Positions 1 through 8,850 of a stretch of DNA of 64,000 nucleotides are shown in pieces. The position numbers and the translations under genes were made by a program. The notes beneath the pieces are model-generated. The model did not search any database and was not told the DNA's origin. It saw only the letters and a list, made by a program, of their open reading frames with translations. Source of the DNA: Bacteroides sedimenti (GTDB lineage Bacteria; Bacteroidota; Bacteroidia; Bacteroidales; Bacteroidaceae); the NCBI RefSeq assembly GCF_040365225.1, contig NZ_AP028055.1, positions 62,001 through 126,000 on the forward strand, written 5' to 3'. Each line of letters opens with the position of its first letter. The stretch's first letter is position 1.

Positions 1-2
1 AA

Positions 3-1475
3 AGTGTTTTGCCTGAAAAAATAACAACAGAAAAGTATATATTAACCCCTAAAGAAAAAGAAATCCCCAAAATAAATTCTCCAAAAGTTTTTGGTGTAAG
101 ACCCAATAGCCCATTTTTATATACCGTAGCCGCTACAGGAAAAAGGCCGATTGCATTTACGGCGTATCAGCTTCCTGACGGTTTGTCTATCGATAAAGAA
201 ACGGGTCGGATAACAGGTCTCTTAAAAAAAAGAGGTACATATAATGTGGTTGTCAGGGCTGATAATGAGCTAGGCGGTGATTTCCGGATTGTTAGGATAA
301 TTGTTGGTGATAAGATATGCCTGACTCCACCTATGGGCTGGAACAGCTGGAATTGCTGGGGATTAAGTGTCAACGATCAGAAAGTGAAGAATGCTGCCGA
401 TTTTATGAGTCGAAATTTGATAAATCATGGATGGACATATGTTAATATCGATGACGGATGGGAAGCTGAGAAAAGAACGGAAAACAACGAGCTTCTTGGT
501 AATAGTAAGTTTCCCGACTTTAAGGACTTAAGTGATTATATTCATTCTAAAGGGTTGAAGTTTGGCATATATTCATCTCCGGGTTCGAAAACCTGTGGTG
601 GTTACTTGGGCAGTTATAAGCATGAAGAACAAGATGCCCGGACTTGGGCCAATTGGGGAGTTGACTATCTTAAATATGATTATTGCTCATACAACGAAGT
701 TGTTCCTGTTCCAACAGAAGATCTGATCAAGGAACCTTATGCCATAATGAAAAAGGCATTGGATCGGGTTAATAGGGATATTACTTATTGTGTGGGGTTT
801 GGTGCGCCTAATGTATGGAATTGGGCACAAGAAGCTGGTGGCAATTTTTGGCGAACCACAAGAGATATTACCGATGAGTGGAATGTTGTTACCGCCATAG
901 GATGCTTCCAGGATGTATGTGCTTCGGTAACCAAACCTTCATGTTTCAACGATCCGGATATGCTGGTAGTAGGAAGATTAGGAATGGGATGGGGAGCAAA
1001 AGCCCATGATTCTTATTTGACTCCGGATGAACAATACTCTCATATTAGTCTTTGGTGCTTGTTGTCTGCCCCATTGCTTATTGGGTGCGATATGGACAAT
1101 ATGGACGATTTTACTTTGAATCTGCTTACGAACGATGAAGTTATCGCTATTGACCAGGATCCAGCAGCAATGCCGGCAAAAAAAATACTTACAGAAAACG
1201 GACAGATATGGTATAAACCGCTGGAAGATGGTTCTGTTGCAGTTGGATTTTTCAATATTGATCCGTATGCTATAGTCTGGGATCAAAATGAAAGTGTTCA
1301 GATTCAGACTATTAAATATAAAATGGCCTTGAATATGACTCAACTGGGTCTGAAAGGGAATTATATGGTACGTGATTTATGGAGGCAGAAAGAACTTGGT
1401 CTTTATAACGACTATTTCGAGACCGATGTACCTTATCACGGGGTTACTTTAGTGAAATTTAGTCCAATTAAATGA
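3..1475 (+). CDS. GH27 alpha-galactosidase with N-terminal Ig-like domain (5' end outside window)
   Basis: Retaining alpha-galactosidase that removes terminal alpha-galactose. The reading frame is open to the left edge, so the true start and any signal peptide lie upstream; residue numbers here count from the TTG at 9. Residues about 25-100 look like the putative Ig (He_PIG) module that often precedes these enzymes. The GH27 barrel starts at the PPMGWNSWN motif (about 107-115). The nucleophile is the Asp in LKYDYC (about 224) and the acid/base the second Asp in NDPDML (about 317). A short C-terminal beta domain follows. The next gene starts 9 bp downstream, so it belongs to an operon. The family call is firm; the natural substrate is not known. 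Confidence 0.93.
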   Translation, partial: SVLPEKITTEKYILTPKEKEIPKINSPKVFGVRPNSPFLYTVAATGKRPIAFTAYQLPDGLSIDKETGRITGLLKKRGTYNVVVRADNELGGDFRIVRIIVGDKICLTPPMGWNSWNCWGLSVNDQKVKNAADFMSRNLINHGWTYVNIDDGWEAEKRTENNELLGNSKFPDFKDLSDYIHSKGLKFGIYSSPGSKTCGGYLGSYKHEEQDARTWANWGVDYLKYDYCSYNEVVPVPTEDLIKEPYAIMKKALDRVNRDITYCVGFGAPNVWNWAQEAGGNFWRTTRDITDEWNVVTAIGCFQDVCASVTKPSCFNDPDMLVVGRLGMGWGAKAHDSYLTPDEQYSHISLWCLLSAPLLIGCDMDNMDDFTLNLLTNDEVIAIDQDPAAMPAKKILTENGQIWYKPLEDGSVAVGFFNIDPYAIVWDQNESVQIQTIKYKMALNMTQLGLKGNYMVRDLWRQKELGLYNDYFETDVPYHGVTLVKFSPIK

Positions 1476-1484
1476 AAATAAAAA

Positions 1485-2561
1485 ATGAACAGACGAGATT
1501 TTTTACAATTAATGGGTGTTGGCTCAGCAGCATGTCTTATTCCGGGAGAATTACAGGCCAGTTTGTTTAATTCAGCTACAAAATCTCCTAATATCAAACC
1601 AATCTCAGGGTCTTGGTTTGAGTTCCAACATTGTTTGCCCTCTGAAGGGAAGTATTGGGACCCGGCATTAGCTAAATTTACTGCAGAACAATGGAAAGAG
1701 AAAATTCGCGAAATAAGTGAGATAGGATTCGAGTATCTGGTTTTACAGGAAATCGCTCAGGATGGAGAAGCTTATTACCCATCTAAATTAGCACCTCAAC
1801 GTAGGTTAGGTTGCGATGATCCGTTTGAAGTCATTCTTTCTGCCGCCGACGAAGTGGGTATCAAATTCTTTGTTGGGAATGATTTTTGGGGCGATTGCCA
1901 GAAAGGAGATTTCCTAATGTCGGATCCTGGGATAAGGAAGTTTCGAGCTAAAACAATGGAAGAAATTACAGAAAAATACGGACATCATAAAAGTTTCTAC
2001 GGATGGTATTTCCCGAATGAATCATACCTCTTACCTTATTTTAGCGATGCATTCATTGATTATATGAACGATTGTTCGAAGACGGCAAAGATGTTAATGC
2101 CTAATAGCGTAAACATAATAGCCCCTTACAATATTAAGGCTGAAAAATGTGATGATCATTTCATAAAACAGCTGGAACGGATGAATATCGATATCATAGC
2201 ATATCAGGATGGGGTAGGAGTCAATTCAACTAGATTGGGTGAACCGGCAAAATATTTTGAGAATTTGCATAAAGCCCATCAGAAAGCTTCAAGATCGAGA
2301 ATATGGGCCGATATGGAACTGTTTTATTTCGAAGAAGGAACCAAAGGAAATCTATTGCCGGCTGATTTTGAAACACGGATATTGAAACAGATGGAAGATC
2401 TCTCTCCATTTGTTGATAAAATACTGTGTTATCAATATATCGGATGTATGAATAAACCTGGTTCAAAAGCTTATGCCGGTCATGAAAACCAAGAGTCTGT
2501 AAGACTATATAATCAATACAAACAGTGGCTGGATTCTAATCGTGTCACTGATAAAAAATGA
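1485..2561 (+). CDS. DUF4434 family exported protein, putative glycoside hydrolase
   Basis: A 358-residue protein that starts MNRRDFLQLMG, a twin-arginine-like export signal with an RRDFL core and a hydrophobic stretch to about residue 25. The rest has the pattern of a TIM-barrel protein of the DUF4434 family, including LVLQEIAQDG, FYGWYFPNE and IWADMELF, whose acidic residues sit at strand ends as in clan-A glycosidases. No activity is assigned. It lies between an alpha-galactosidase and a sialate O-acetylesterase-like gene with small gaps, so a role in trimming a glycan is likely by context only. The start is supported by the Tat motif directly after the ATG. Confidence 0.75.
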   Translation: MNRRDFLQLMGVGSAACLIPGELQASLFNSATKSPNIKPISGSWFEFQHCLPSEGKYWDPALAKFTAEQWKEKIREISEIGFEYLVLQEIAQDGEAYYPSKLAPQRRLGCDDPFEVILSAADEVGIKFFVGNDFWGDCQKGDFLMSDPGIRKFRAKTMEEITEKYGHHKSFYGWYFPNESYLLPYFSDAFIDYMNDCSKTAKMLMPNSVNIIAPYNIKAEKCDDHFIKQLERMNIDIIAYQDGVGVNSTRLGEPAKYFENLHKAHQKASRSRIWADMELFYFEEGTKGNLLPADFETRILKQMEDLSPFVDKILCYQYIGCMNKPGSKAYAGHENQESVRLYNQYKQWLDSNRVTDKK

Positions 2562-2571
2562 ATTTGAAATA

Positions 2572-3975
2572 ATGAAGAAGTTAATTAAAGTATCAGCGTT
2601 GATAATCTCTTTCTTTCTGCCTGAAGCAACTTGGGCTCAAGTGCAACTTCGTTTGCCTTCCATATTAAGTGATCATGCTGTTTTGCAGGAATCATCTGAT
2701 TGTAAATTGTGGGGATGGGGACCGGGAGCTCAGACACTGAAAATTGTTTGTAGCTGGAACGATAAAGATACAACCTATGTACCTATTGATGCAAGTTGTA
2801 TTTGGGAGGCAACGATTAAAACTCCTGCAGAACCGGGACCATTTAATATTAAATTCATCTGCGGAAAACAATTGGTTACTATCCAAGATCTCCTTTTAGG
2901 CGAGGCTTGGTTGTGCTCCGGGCAATCAAATATGGAGTTTAATAGCAAATGGGGACTTAGCAATCCGGTAGATTTAAATACTAGCGCGAATAATTCCATT
3001 CGTTTTTTTGAAATTGAGAAAGATTATGATGAATATCCCCGCAGCGATTGCAAAGGTAAATGGGTGGTTTGTGACAAAAACACAATACCCAATTTCAGTG
3101 CGATAGGTTATTTCTTTGGTAAGAAATTGAATAAGGTAATAAATAAACCAGTAGGATTAGTGGGCTCGTATTGGGGAGGAACATGTATCCAGGCCTGGAT
3201 GCCTAAAGAATCTTTTGAGAGTGATAGTATAAAAATGTTTGCATCCAATATTGAGGCGTGGGGCTGGGCTCCCAAAGGGGCTTCCGGATTGTATAATTCA
3301 ATGATAAATCCCGTATCCAAATATAAATTTGCAGGAGTTCTATGGTATCAGGGTGAAGCAAATGTGGATAGCGATTATAATGACTACTCAAAACTTCTTT
3401 CTTCTATGGTTACAATGTGGAGAAGCAAATTCAAAAGTGATCTTCCTTTTTATTTAGTTCAGATTGCCCCATGGAATGGCTATGCAGGGATTAAGGCGGC
3501 ATACCTAAGAGAGCAGCAGGAGCTGGCGTCTAAAAACCTTCCCGGTGTAGGAATGGTCTCAGTTGCTGATCTGGTTGATGATTTAAATGATATACATCCT
3601 AAAAACAAGGAAGATGCGGGAGAAAGGCTTGCGAATTTTGTTGTTTCAAAACAATATTTTCCTCAATCAGAGTTTAATCATCCCTGCATTGAAAGTTGGA
3701 ATATTTCAGGCAGTAAAATTGTCTTGAATATTAAGTCATCGGATAAGTTACGAGTGTTCGGGAAGAATAAACTCGGTACTTTTCAGATTGCTGGTGATGA
3801 TAAGATCTTTCATGAAGCAACAATTGTGAAAAATGTAAAGAATAAGATTGTTATTGAATCAAAAAAGGTAATCCGACCAGTTGCTTTCAGATATTGTTTC
3901 ACAAACGATGCAATTCCTGATTTGTTTGATGTTAATGGTCTTCCTTTACTTCAATACAGATCAGATAATTGGTAA
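2572..3975 (+). CDS. Sialate O-acetylesterase-like SGNH esterase (SASA family)
   Basis: Predicted periplasmic carbohydrate esterase that removes O-acetyl groups from a sugar. The ATG at 2572 is preferred because it opens a signal peptide (MKKLIKVSALIISFFLPEA, then WAQ); an upstream GTG at 2542 would put charged residues in front and overlap the previous gene. The nucleophile motif is CSGQSNMEF (Ser about 119), WYQGEANV is a conserved block, and DLNDIHPKNK holds the catalytic His region. At about 467 residues it is a normal length for the family. Sialic acid is only one possible target; related Bacteroides enzymes act on acetylated plant glycans as well. Confidence 0.85.
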   Translation: MKKLIKVSALIISFFLPEATWAQVQLRLPSILSDHAVLQESSDCKLWGWGPGAQTLKIVCSWNDKDTTYVPIDASCIWEATIKTPAEPGPFNIKFICGKQLVTIQDLLLGEAWLCSGQSNMEFNSKWGLSNPVDLNTSANNSIRFFEIEKDYDEYPRSDCKGKWVVCDKNTIPNFSAIGYFFGKKLNKVINKPVGLVGSYWGGTCIQAWMPKESFESDSIKMFASNIEAWGWAPKGASGLYNSMINPVSKYKFAGVLWYQGEANVDSDYNDYSKLLSSMVTMWRSKFKSDLPFYLVQIAPWNGYAGIKAAYLREQQELASKNLPGVGMVSVADLVDDLNDIHPKNKEDAGERLANFVVSKQYFPQSEFNHPCIESWNISGSKIVLNIKSSDKLRVFGKNKLGTFQIAGDDKIFHEATIVKNVKNKIVIESKKVIRPVAFRYCFTNDAIPDLFDVNGLPLLQYRSDNW

Positions 3976-3995
3976 TGAAATACAAATAAAATACT

Positions 3996-4901
3996 ATGAA
4001 AAGATCAAAACTTTTAGTCGTTGGAAGTGTAAACACTGATATGGTTGTTAAAACTCATTGTTTACCTAAACCCGGAGAAACGGTTCTGGGAGGCACATTC
4101 TTAATGAATGGAGGCGGCAAGGGGGCCAATCAGGCTGTTTCCGCGGCACGGTTAGGTGCCGATGTCTCTTTTATATGCAAAGTCGGGAACGATACGTTTG
4201 GAGAGAGAGCAAAGAAAACATTCGAAGATGAGGGGATAGATACCTCGAATTTGTTGTTCGATCCTGAAAATGCTTCGGGTGTTGCTCTAATTACTGTGGA
4301 TGATCGCGCTGAGAACTGTATTGTTGTTGCTCCCGGAGCAAATGCGAACCTGCATGCGTCAGACATTCCTGATTTGCCGGATTTGATCAAACAGGCCGAT
4401 TATGTACTGATGCAACTCGAAATACCGATGACGACCATTCAGACTGTAGCTGATATAGCACATAAGAAGAATATACCTGTCATCCTGAATCCTGCCCCGG
4501 CTCAGAAGTTATCAAATAATTTGCTGGATAAATTATTCCTGATTACTCCAAATGAAACGGAAGCCGAGATTATCTCAGGAGTTAAAGTTACAGACGAGGA
4601 GTCGGCATTACAGGCTGCAAAAAAGATATGTGATTTAGGTGTTGCTTGTGTTGTAATTACCTTAGGGAAAAAGGGGGCATTGATCTACAAAGATTCTCAA
4701 CATGAAATAGTTCCATCAATTAAAGTTGAAGCAGTCGATACAACCGCTGCCGGAGATGTGTTTAACGGGGCATTGGCTGTAGGGCTAATGGAGAAGATGC
4801 CATTAAAGGAAGCTGTTCGGTTTGCCTGTAAAGCAGCGGCCATATCGGTGACCCGTATGGGGGCTCAAACATCGGCTCCTTATAGAAACGAAATTGATTA
4901 A
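3996..4901 (+). CDS. rbsK: Ribokinase
   Basis: Cytoplasmic PfkB-family kinase that phosphorylates D-ribose to ribose-5-phosphate with ATP. It has 301 residues, the usual length. The N-terminal VGSVNTDMV and GGGKGANQAVSAARLGA blocks bind the sugar. ITPNETEAE is the PfkB signature region, and DTTAAGDVFNGALA near residues 248-261 holds the catalytic Asp and the anion hole. It is followed after 11 bp by an ADP-ribosylglycohydrolase and then a sugar permease. This matches the logic of the Bacteroides ribose/nucleoside scavenging loci, where ribokinase, a ribosyl hydrolase and a permease sit together. Confidence 0.93.
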   Translation: MKRSKLLVVGSVNTDMVVKTHCLPKPGETVLGGTFLMNGGGKGANQAVSAARLGADVSFICKVGNDTFGERAKKTFEDEGIDTSNLLFDPENASGVALITVDDRAENCIVVAPGANANLHASDIPDLPDLIKQADYVLMQLEIPMTTIQTVADIAHKKNIPVILNPAPAQKLSNNLLDKLFLITPNETEAEIISGVKVTDEESALQAAKKICDLGVACVVITLGKKGALIYKDSQHEIVPSIKVEAVDTTAAGDVFNGALAVGLMEKMPLKEAVRFACKAAAISVTRMGAQTSAPYRNEID

Positions 4902-4912
4902 ACTAAGATATT

Positions 4913-6466
4913 ATGATTAAGAATAGATTATTGATATGTTTTTTTGTACTGGTCTATGTGGCTCATTCAGCGTCAGGTTTAACATTGAATGACGAAGGAG
5001 CAAATATTCCCCATAAATTGACAATGTCGAAAAGTACGCTTTTGGATAAAGTGAAAGGTGGATGGGCTGGAAAAACAATAGGTTGCACTTATGGAGGGCC
5101 GGTTGAGTTTCTATATAATGGAACAATGGTTCAGGACTATGTTCCATTGAAATGGAATGATGAAAGTGTTAAATGGTATTACGATAATTTCCCTGGACTT
5201 TATGATGATGTTTATGTGAATCTGACCTTTGTAGATGTCTTTGACCGTTTGGGCCTTAATGCACCTGCCGACTCCTTTGCCATTGCTTTTGCTCATGCCA
5301 GTTATCCTCTTTGGCATGCCAATCAGGTAGCCCGAAACAATGTTTTGAACGGTATAATGCCTCCAGCTTCTGGTAACTGGTTGAATAATCCTCATGCCGA
5401 TGATATTGATTTTCAGATCGAATCTGATTTCGCTGGCATTATGTCACCTGGCATGCCGAATGCATCTTCTGCCATTGCTGATAAAGTAGGTCATATTATG
5501 AATTATGGAAATGGATGGTATGGAGGAGTTTTTGTTGCCGCCATGCTTTCAATAGCTTATACATCAGATGACGTAGAGTACATTGTTTCGCAAGCATTAA
5601 AAACAATACCTGCAAAGAGTACTTTCTATCAATGTATCAGCGATGTCATCAAATGGCATAAACTATACCCCAGTGATTGGAAACAGACCTGGTTTGAATG
5701 CCAAAAGAAATGGAGCAACGACATTGGATGTCCTGACGGAGTTTTTGTTCCTTTGGACATTGATGCTTTAATCAATAGTGCTTATGTTGCAATTGGTTTG
5801 TTATATGGAGGAGGAGATTTTGCTAAGTCATTGGAAATATCTACGCGTTGCGGACAGGATGCAGATTGCAATCCATCAACCGTAGGGGGTATTCTGGGGG
5901 TTATGCTTGGGTATAGTAAGATACCCGAAGTTTGGAAAAAACCATTATTGGGAGTGGGAGATCGGATGTTTTCACATTCAAACTTCTCTTTGAATAAAAC
6001 CTACAGTGTAAGTTATAAACAGGCATTAGACGTAATCTCAGCGAATGGAGGTAAGGTAACAGCCAATAATGTTGAAATCAAATGCCAGACGCCAGTAGCT
6101 GTTAAATACGAACAAGCCTTCGAAGGGCATTTCCCGAAAGATAAGTTGTCTATCGGGAAAGCTTTGGATAAGGTCCTGGATGTTGCTTTTACCGGAAAAG
6201 GGGTTGTGTTTAAAGGATATGTGCAATGTTCGGATAATAACTATATCGCAGAACTTGGCGTAATGGTCGATGGAAAGGATATGGGAGTGATAAAATTGCC
6301 TGTTTCCACTCAAGATTCCAGAAAAGTAGATCTGTATTGGATATATCAATTGAAAGATGAGATGCATAAAGTCAGCTTTAAATGGCTGAATCCAAATCCA
6401 AATGCTCAGGTTTACTTTGGAGATGCCATAATTTATGCAGAGCCATCTGTGATTGACCAATTTTAG
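4913..6466 (+). CDS. Exported ADP-ribosylglycohydrolase family protein
   Basis: A 517-residue protein with an N-terminal signal peptide (MIKNRLLICFFVLVYVAHSASG), so it should act in the periplasm or at the outer membrane. The ADP_ribosyl_GH fold is shown by GGWAGKTIGCTYGGP near residue 46, an acidic metal-binding stretch (YDDVYVNLTF) and the C-terminal metal motif CGQDADCNPSTVGGILG. After about residue 370 there is an extra C-terminal beta-rich domain. Family members hydrolyse N- or O-glycosidic bonds to ADP-ribose or related ribosides. With ribokinase just upstream and a permease downstream, the inferred job is to free ribose from an exogenous riboside. The substrate is not shown by the sequence. 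Confidence 0.82.
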   Translation: MIKNRLLICFFVLVYVAHSASGLTLNDEGANIPHKLTMSKSTLLDKVKGGWAGKTIGCTYGGPVEFLYNGTMVQDYVPLKWNDESVKWYYDNFPGLYDDVYVNLTFVDVFDRLGLNAPADSFAIAFAHASYPLWHANQVARNNVLNGIMPPASGNWLNNPHADDIDFQIESDFAGIMSPGMPNASSAIADKVGHIMNYGNGWYGGVFVAAMLSIAYTSDDVEYIVSQALKTIPAKSTFYQCISDVIKWHKLYPSDWKQTWFECQKKWSNDIGCPDGVFVPLDIDALINSAYVAIGLLYGGGDFAKSLEISTRCGQDADCNPSTVGGILGVMLGYSKIPEVWKKPLLGVGDRMFSHSNFSLNKTYSVSYKQALDVISANGGKVTANNVEIKCQTPVAVKYEQAFEGHFPKDKLSIGKALDKVLDVAFTGKGVVFKGYVQCSDNNYIAELGVMVDGKDMGVIKLPVSTQDSRKVDLYWIYQLKDEMHKVSFKWLNPNPNAQVYFGDAIIYAEPSVIDQF

Positions 6467-6548
6467 AATGCAGCTTCCCTAAAATGCATTTTAAATCACA
6501 ACTATTTTAATTAGTTAACCCGATTATTTAATTATTAAATTGAAAAAT

Positions 6549-7559
6549 ATGTTTATTGTAGAGAATTATTTATTAGCGGTATTACTTTGTATAGTAACTA
6601 TGTTTTGTTGGGGATCTTGGGGGAATACTCAGAAGTTGGCTTCTAAATCATGGCGCTATGAGCTTTTTTATTGGGATTATGTAATTGGTATACTCATTTT
6701 ATCGCTTGTTTTCGGATTTACCCTTGGAAGCTTCGGCGAACATGGAAGAGGTTTTGTTGAGGACCTGGCGCAGGTGAATAGTGGAAATTTCTGGAGTGCG
6801 TTTATCGGAGGTATAATATTTAATGCATCGAATATCCTGTTGGCATCCGCTATTTCACTGGCTGGCATGTCTGTGGCATTTCCAGTAGGAGTTGGGCTGG
6901 CTTTGGTCTTAGGGGTATTTATAAATTATATCGGAGCCCCTAAGGGCGATCCGATAATCTTGTTCCTGGGCGTAGCGCTAATCATGGTTGCCATTGTATT
7001 TAATGGTGTTGCCTCAGGTAAAATGACGAAGAGCGATGAAGAAAGTAAAACGAAGAAAAAAGGCCTTATTGTAGCAATCTGTGCCGGTGTTTTGATGTCT
7101 TTCTTCTATCGTTTTGTAGCTGCCGCGATGGACTTGGAGAATCTTGAATCGCCAACCGCCGGCATGGCAACCCCCTATTCGGCTCTTTTTATTTTCTCAT
7201 TGGGTATATTTGCCAGTAATTTCATCTTCAACACCATCGTCATGAAGAAACCTTTTGTTGGCGAGCCTGTTAGCTACAGCCAATATTTCAAGGGACACAT
7301 CAAGACTCATGTCGTTGGTCTTTTGGGAGGAATTATCTGGGGACTTGGTACTGCTTGCAGTTACATTGCCGCAGGTAAGGCAGGTCCAGCTATCTCGTAT
7401 GCATTAGGACAGGGTGCCACTATGATTGCGGCCATGTGGGGAGTCTTTATCTGGAAAGAGTTTAAAGGGGCTTCAAAAACAATCAATGCCTTGTTGACTC
7501 TGATGTTTGTCCTATTCATCACAGGTTTGGTCATGATTATTATTTCTGGAGGAAACTAA
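6549..7559 (+). CDS. Sugar permease of the GRP/RhaT-like drug-metabolite transporter group
   Basis: An inner-membrane protein of about 336 residues with ten hydrophobic segments and almost no soluble part apart from a charged loop (KMTKSDEESKTKKKG) in the middle. The opening MFCWGSWGNTQK and the GLALVLGVFINYIGAPKG and GLLGGIIWGLGTACSY blocks resemble the glucose/rhamnose-type uptake branch of the DMT superfamily. The ATG at 6549 is chosen over the in-frame TTG at 6540. As the last gene of the ribokinase/ADP-ribosylglycohydrolase operon it is a good candidate for the uptake system of the released sugar, possibly ribose, by context only. Confidence 0.78.
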   Translation: MFIVENYLLAVLLCIVTMFCWGSWGNTQKLASKSWRYELFYWDYVIGILILSLVFGFTLGSFGEHGRGFVEDLAQVNSGNFWSAFIGGIIFNASNILLASAISLAGMSVAFPVGVGLALVLGVFINYIGAPKGDPIILFLGVALIMVAIVFNGVASGKMTKSDEESKTKKKGLIVAICAGVLMSFFYRFVAAAMDLENLESPTAGMATPYSALFIFSLGIFASNFIFNTIVMKKPFVGEPVSYSQYFKGHIKTHVVGLLGGIIWGLGTACSYIAAGKAGPAISYALGQGATMIAAMWGVFIWKEFKGASKTINALLTLMFVLFITGLVMIIISGGN

Positions 7560-7601
7560 TAATCTTTTTTGGATTTCGTGATAAAAACCAAGTAAATTAA
7601 A

Positions 7602-7630
7602 AGGGTTGAACTTGCAAAAAGTTCAACCCT
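7602..7630 (+). terminator. Intrinsic terminator between convergent operons
   Basis: Perfect 12-bp stem (7602-7613 with 7619-7630) and a five-base loop GCAAA, lying between the permease stop and the convergent CDF-like gene. It can end transcription from both sides. Confidence 0.75.
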
Positions 7631-7692
7631 AACTTTTGAGTCTAAATTAGCTTACCGGCCAGTAATTATTATTAAACTAACCGGATATGCTA

Positions 7693-8325
7693 TTAACAGC
7701 AGCAACTGCATTCTATTCCTTTAGCCTTTTCAAAAGCCTCTTTCCCTTCGCTGACGGAGAAATATATCAGTCCGGCTGCACCAATCACATCAGCATATGC
7801 AAAGCCTGTAATTTCATATATAAGGCTGGATACAAGCAGAACTACAGACATGTACACACAAACTTTGGTGCAATTGCTGTCGGCAATAATAGGGTCGGAA
7901 TTTAGTTTTTTACCAACTTTTCTCTTTGCAAGCATCAACCATACCATTGTGAGGATTGATAAGGATGATATAATTATCCCCCAGAGTGTTGTTTCCGGTT
8001 TGTGATGAGAAACTATGTTTGTTATTATTCCGGCTAGTAATCCTATCGATAAAAGATAAAAAGCAGTGCCGGTAATTTTTAATGCTGTTTTTTCGAATTT
8101 GCTTCTATGGCTTTGCGGATTCTGTTTGATACGCAAAATCATTACAGCTATTCCAATGCCGGATAAGACCTCAATAAAACTGTCAACTCCAAAACCAAAT
8201 AAGGCAAGGGTCTCGTCCTCGTATCCAAAGAGCATTGAGAATACTCCTTCGGCAATATTATACAAGATTGTGAAAAGGCTTAATAGCCATGCTTGTTTAT
8301 ACAATTTTTGCTCTGAACTTGTCAT
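7693..8325 (-). CDS. Cation-efflux (CDF)-like membrane protein with Cys-rich tail
   Basis: A 210-residue integral membrane protein with about six hydrophobic segments. ALFGFGVDSFIEVLSG resembles the metal-binding helix of cation diffusion facilitators, and the last helix pair (YADVIGAAGLIYFSVSEGKE) also fits. It lacks the soluble C-terminal domain of classical CDF proteins and ends in CSCCC, a possible soft-metal site. The ATG at 8325 (MTSSEQKLYK) is preferred over an upstream in-frame start at 8364 that would add 13 unlikely residues. It lies 85 bp after a Fur-family gene on the same strand, which suggests metal-regulated expression. The transported ion is unknown. Confidence 0.7.
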   Translation of the reverse strand: MTSSEQKLYKQAWLLSLFTILYNIAEGVFSMLFGYEDETLALFGFGVDSFIEVLSGIGIAVMILRIKQNPQSHRSKFEKTALKITGTAFYLLSIGLLAGIITNIVSHHKPETTLWGIIISSLSILTMVWLMLAKRKVGKKLNSDPIIADSNCTKVCVYMSVVLLVSSLIYEITGFAYADVIGAAGLIYFSVSEGKEAFEKAKGIECSCCC

Positions 8326-8410
8326 GTCGATAAATCTGTTGTAGTTTATACTTATTAATAACAATTATTGTCACAAAAATAGGCATAAATAACATGCAAC
8401 AGTAGTGCAT

Positions 8411-8824
8411 TTATTTGTGGCACTGTGGACAGATTCCTTTTATTACAAAATTGGCAGTTTTGAATTCGAAATTATCAGGTAGTTGAACAAATGGAACCGG
8501 AATATTCTCTAGGCAGAATGTCTTTTTACATTTCATGCACAGAAAATGTACATGTAAGTCTTCTAGCTTGCAGGTGCAGTTTTCTTGGCATAAAGCATAT
8601 TTGACGGCTCCTGAGCCATCGTCAATCTTGTGTATTAAATTGTTCTCTTCAAATGTGTTGAGTGTCCTGAAAAGGGTAGTCCTTTCTACTTTATTGAATT
8701 TCTGTTCCAGATCATATATACTCATAGCCTCTGATTGAGAATGCAATTCTTTCAGAACCAGAATTCGCATGGCTGTAGGTTTAATTCCTCTATTTTCAAG
8801 TATTTTTTCGAAGTCGCTGTTCAT
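8411..8824 (-). CDS. Fur-family metal-responsive transcriptional regulator
   Basis: A 137-residue regulator with the Fur fold: a winged helix (residues about 10-85, GIKPTAMRILVLKEL and RTTLFRTLNTFEENNLI as recognition region) and a C-terminal metal/dimer domain. The pairs CMKC and CPQC form the structural zinc site, and the stretch LEDLHVHFLC holds regulatory His residues. The subtype (Fur, Zur or PerR) cannot be fixed from the sequence; the His/Cys-rich middle (CQENCTCKLEDLHVHF) is closer to zinc-sensing members. It is upstream of the CDF-like gene in the same direction, a plausible target. Confidence 0.88.
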   Translation of the reverse strand: MNSDFEKILENRGIKPTAMRILVLKELHSQSEAMSIYDLEQKFNKVERTTLFRTLNTFEENNLIHKIDDGSGAVKYALCQENCTCKLEDLHVHFLCMKCKKTFCLENIPVPFVQLPDNFEFKTANFVIKGICPQCHK

Positions 8825-8850
8825 GACTGAATCCTTGTTTTCATTAAGCT

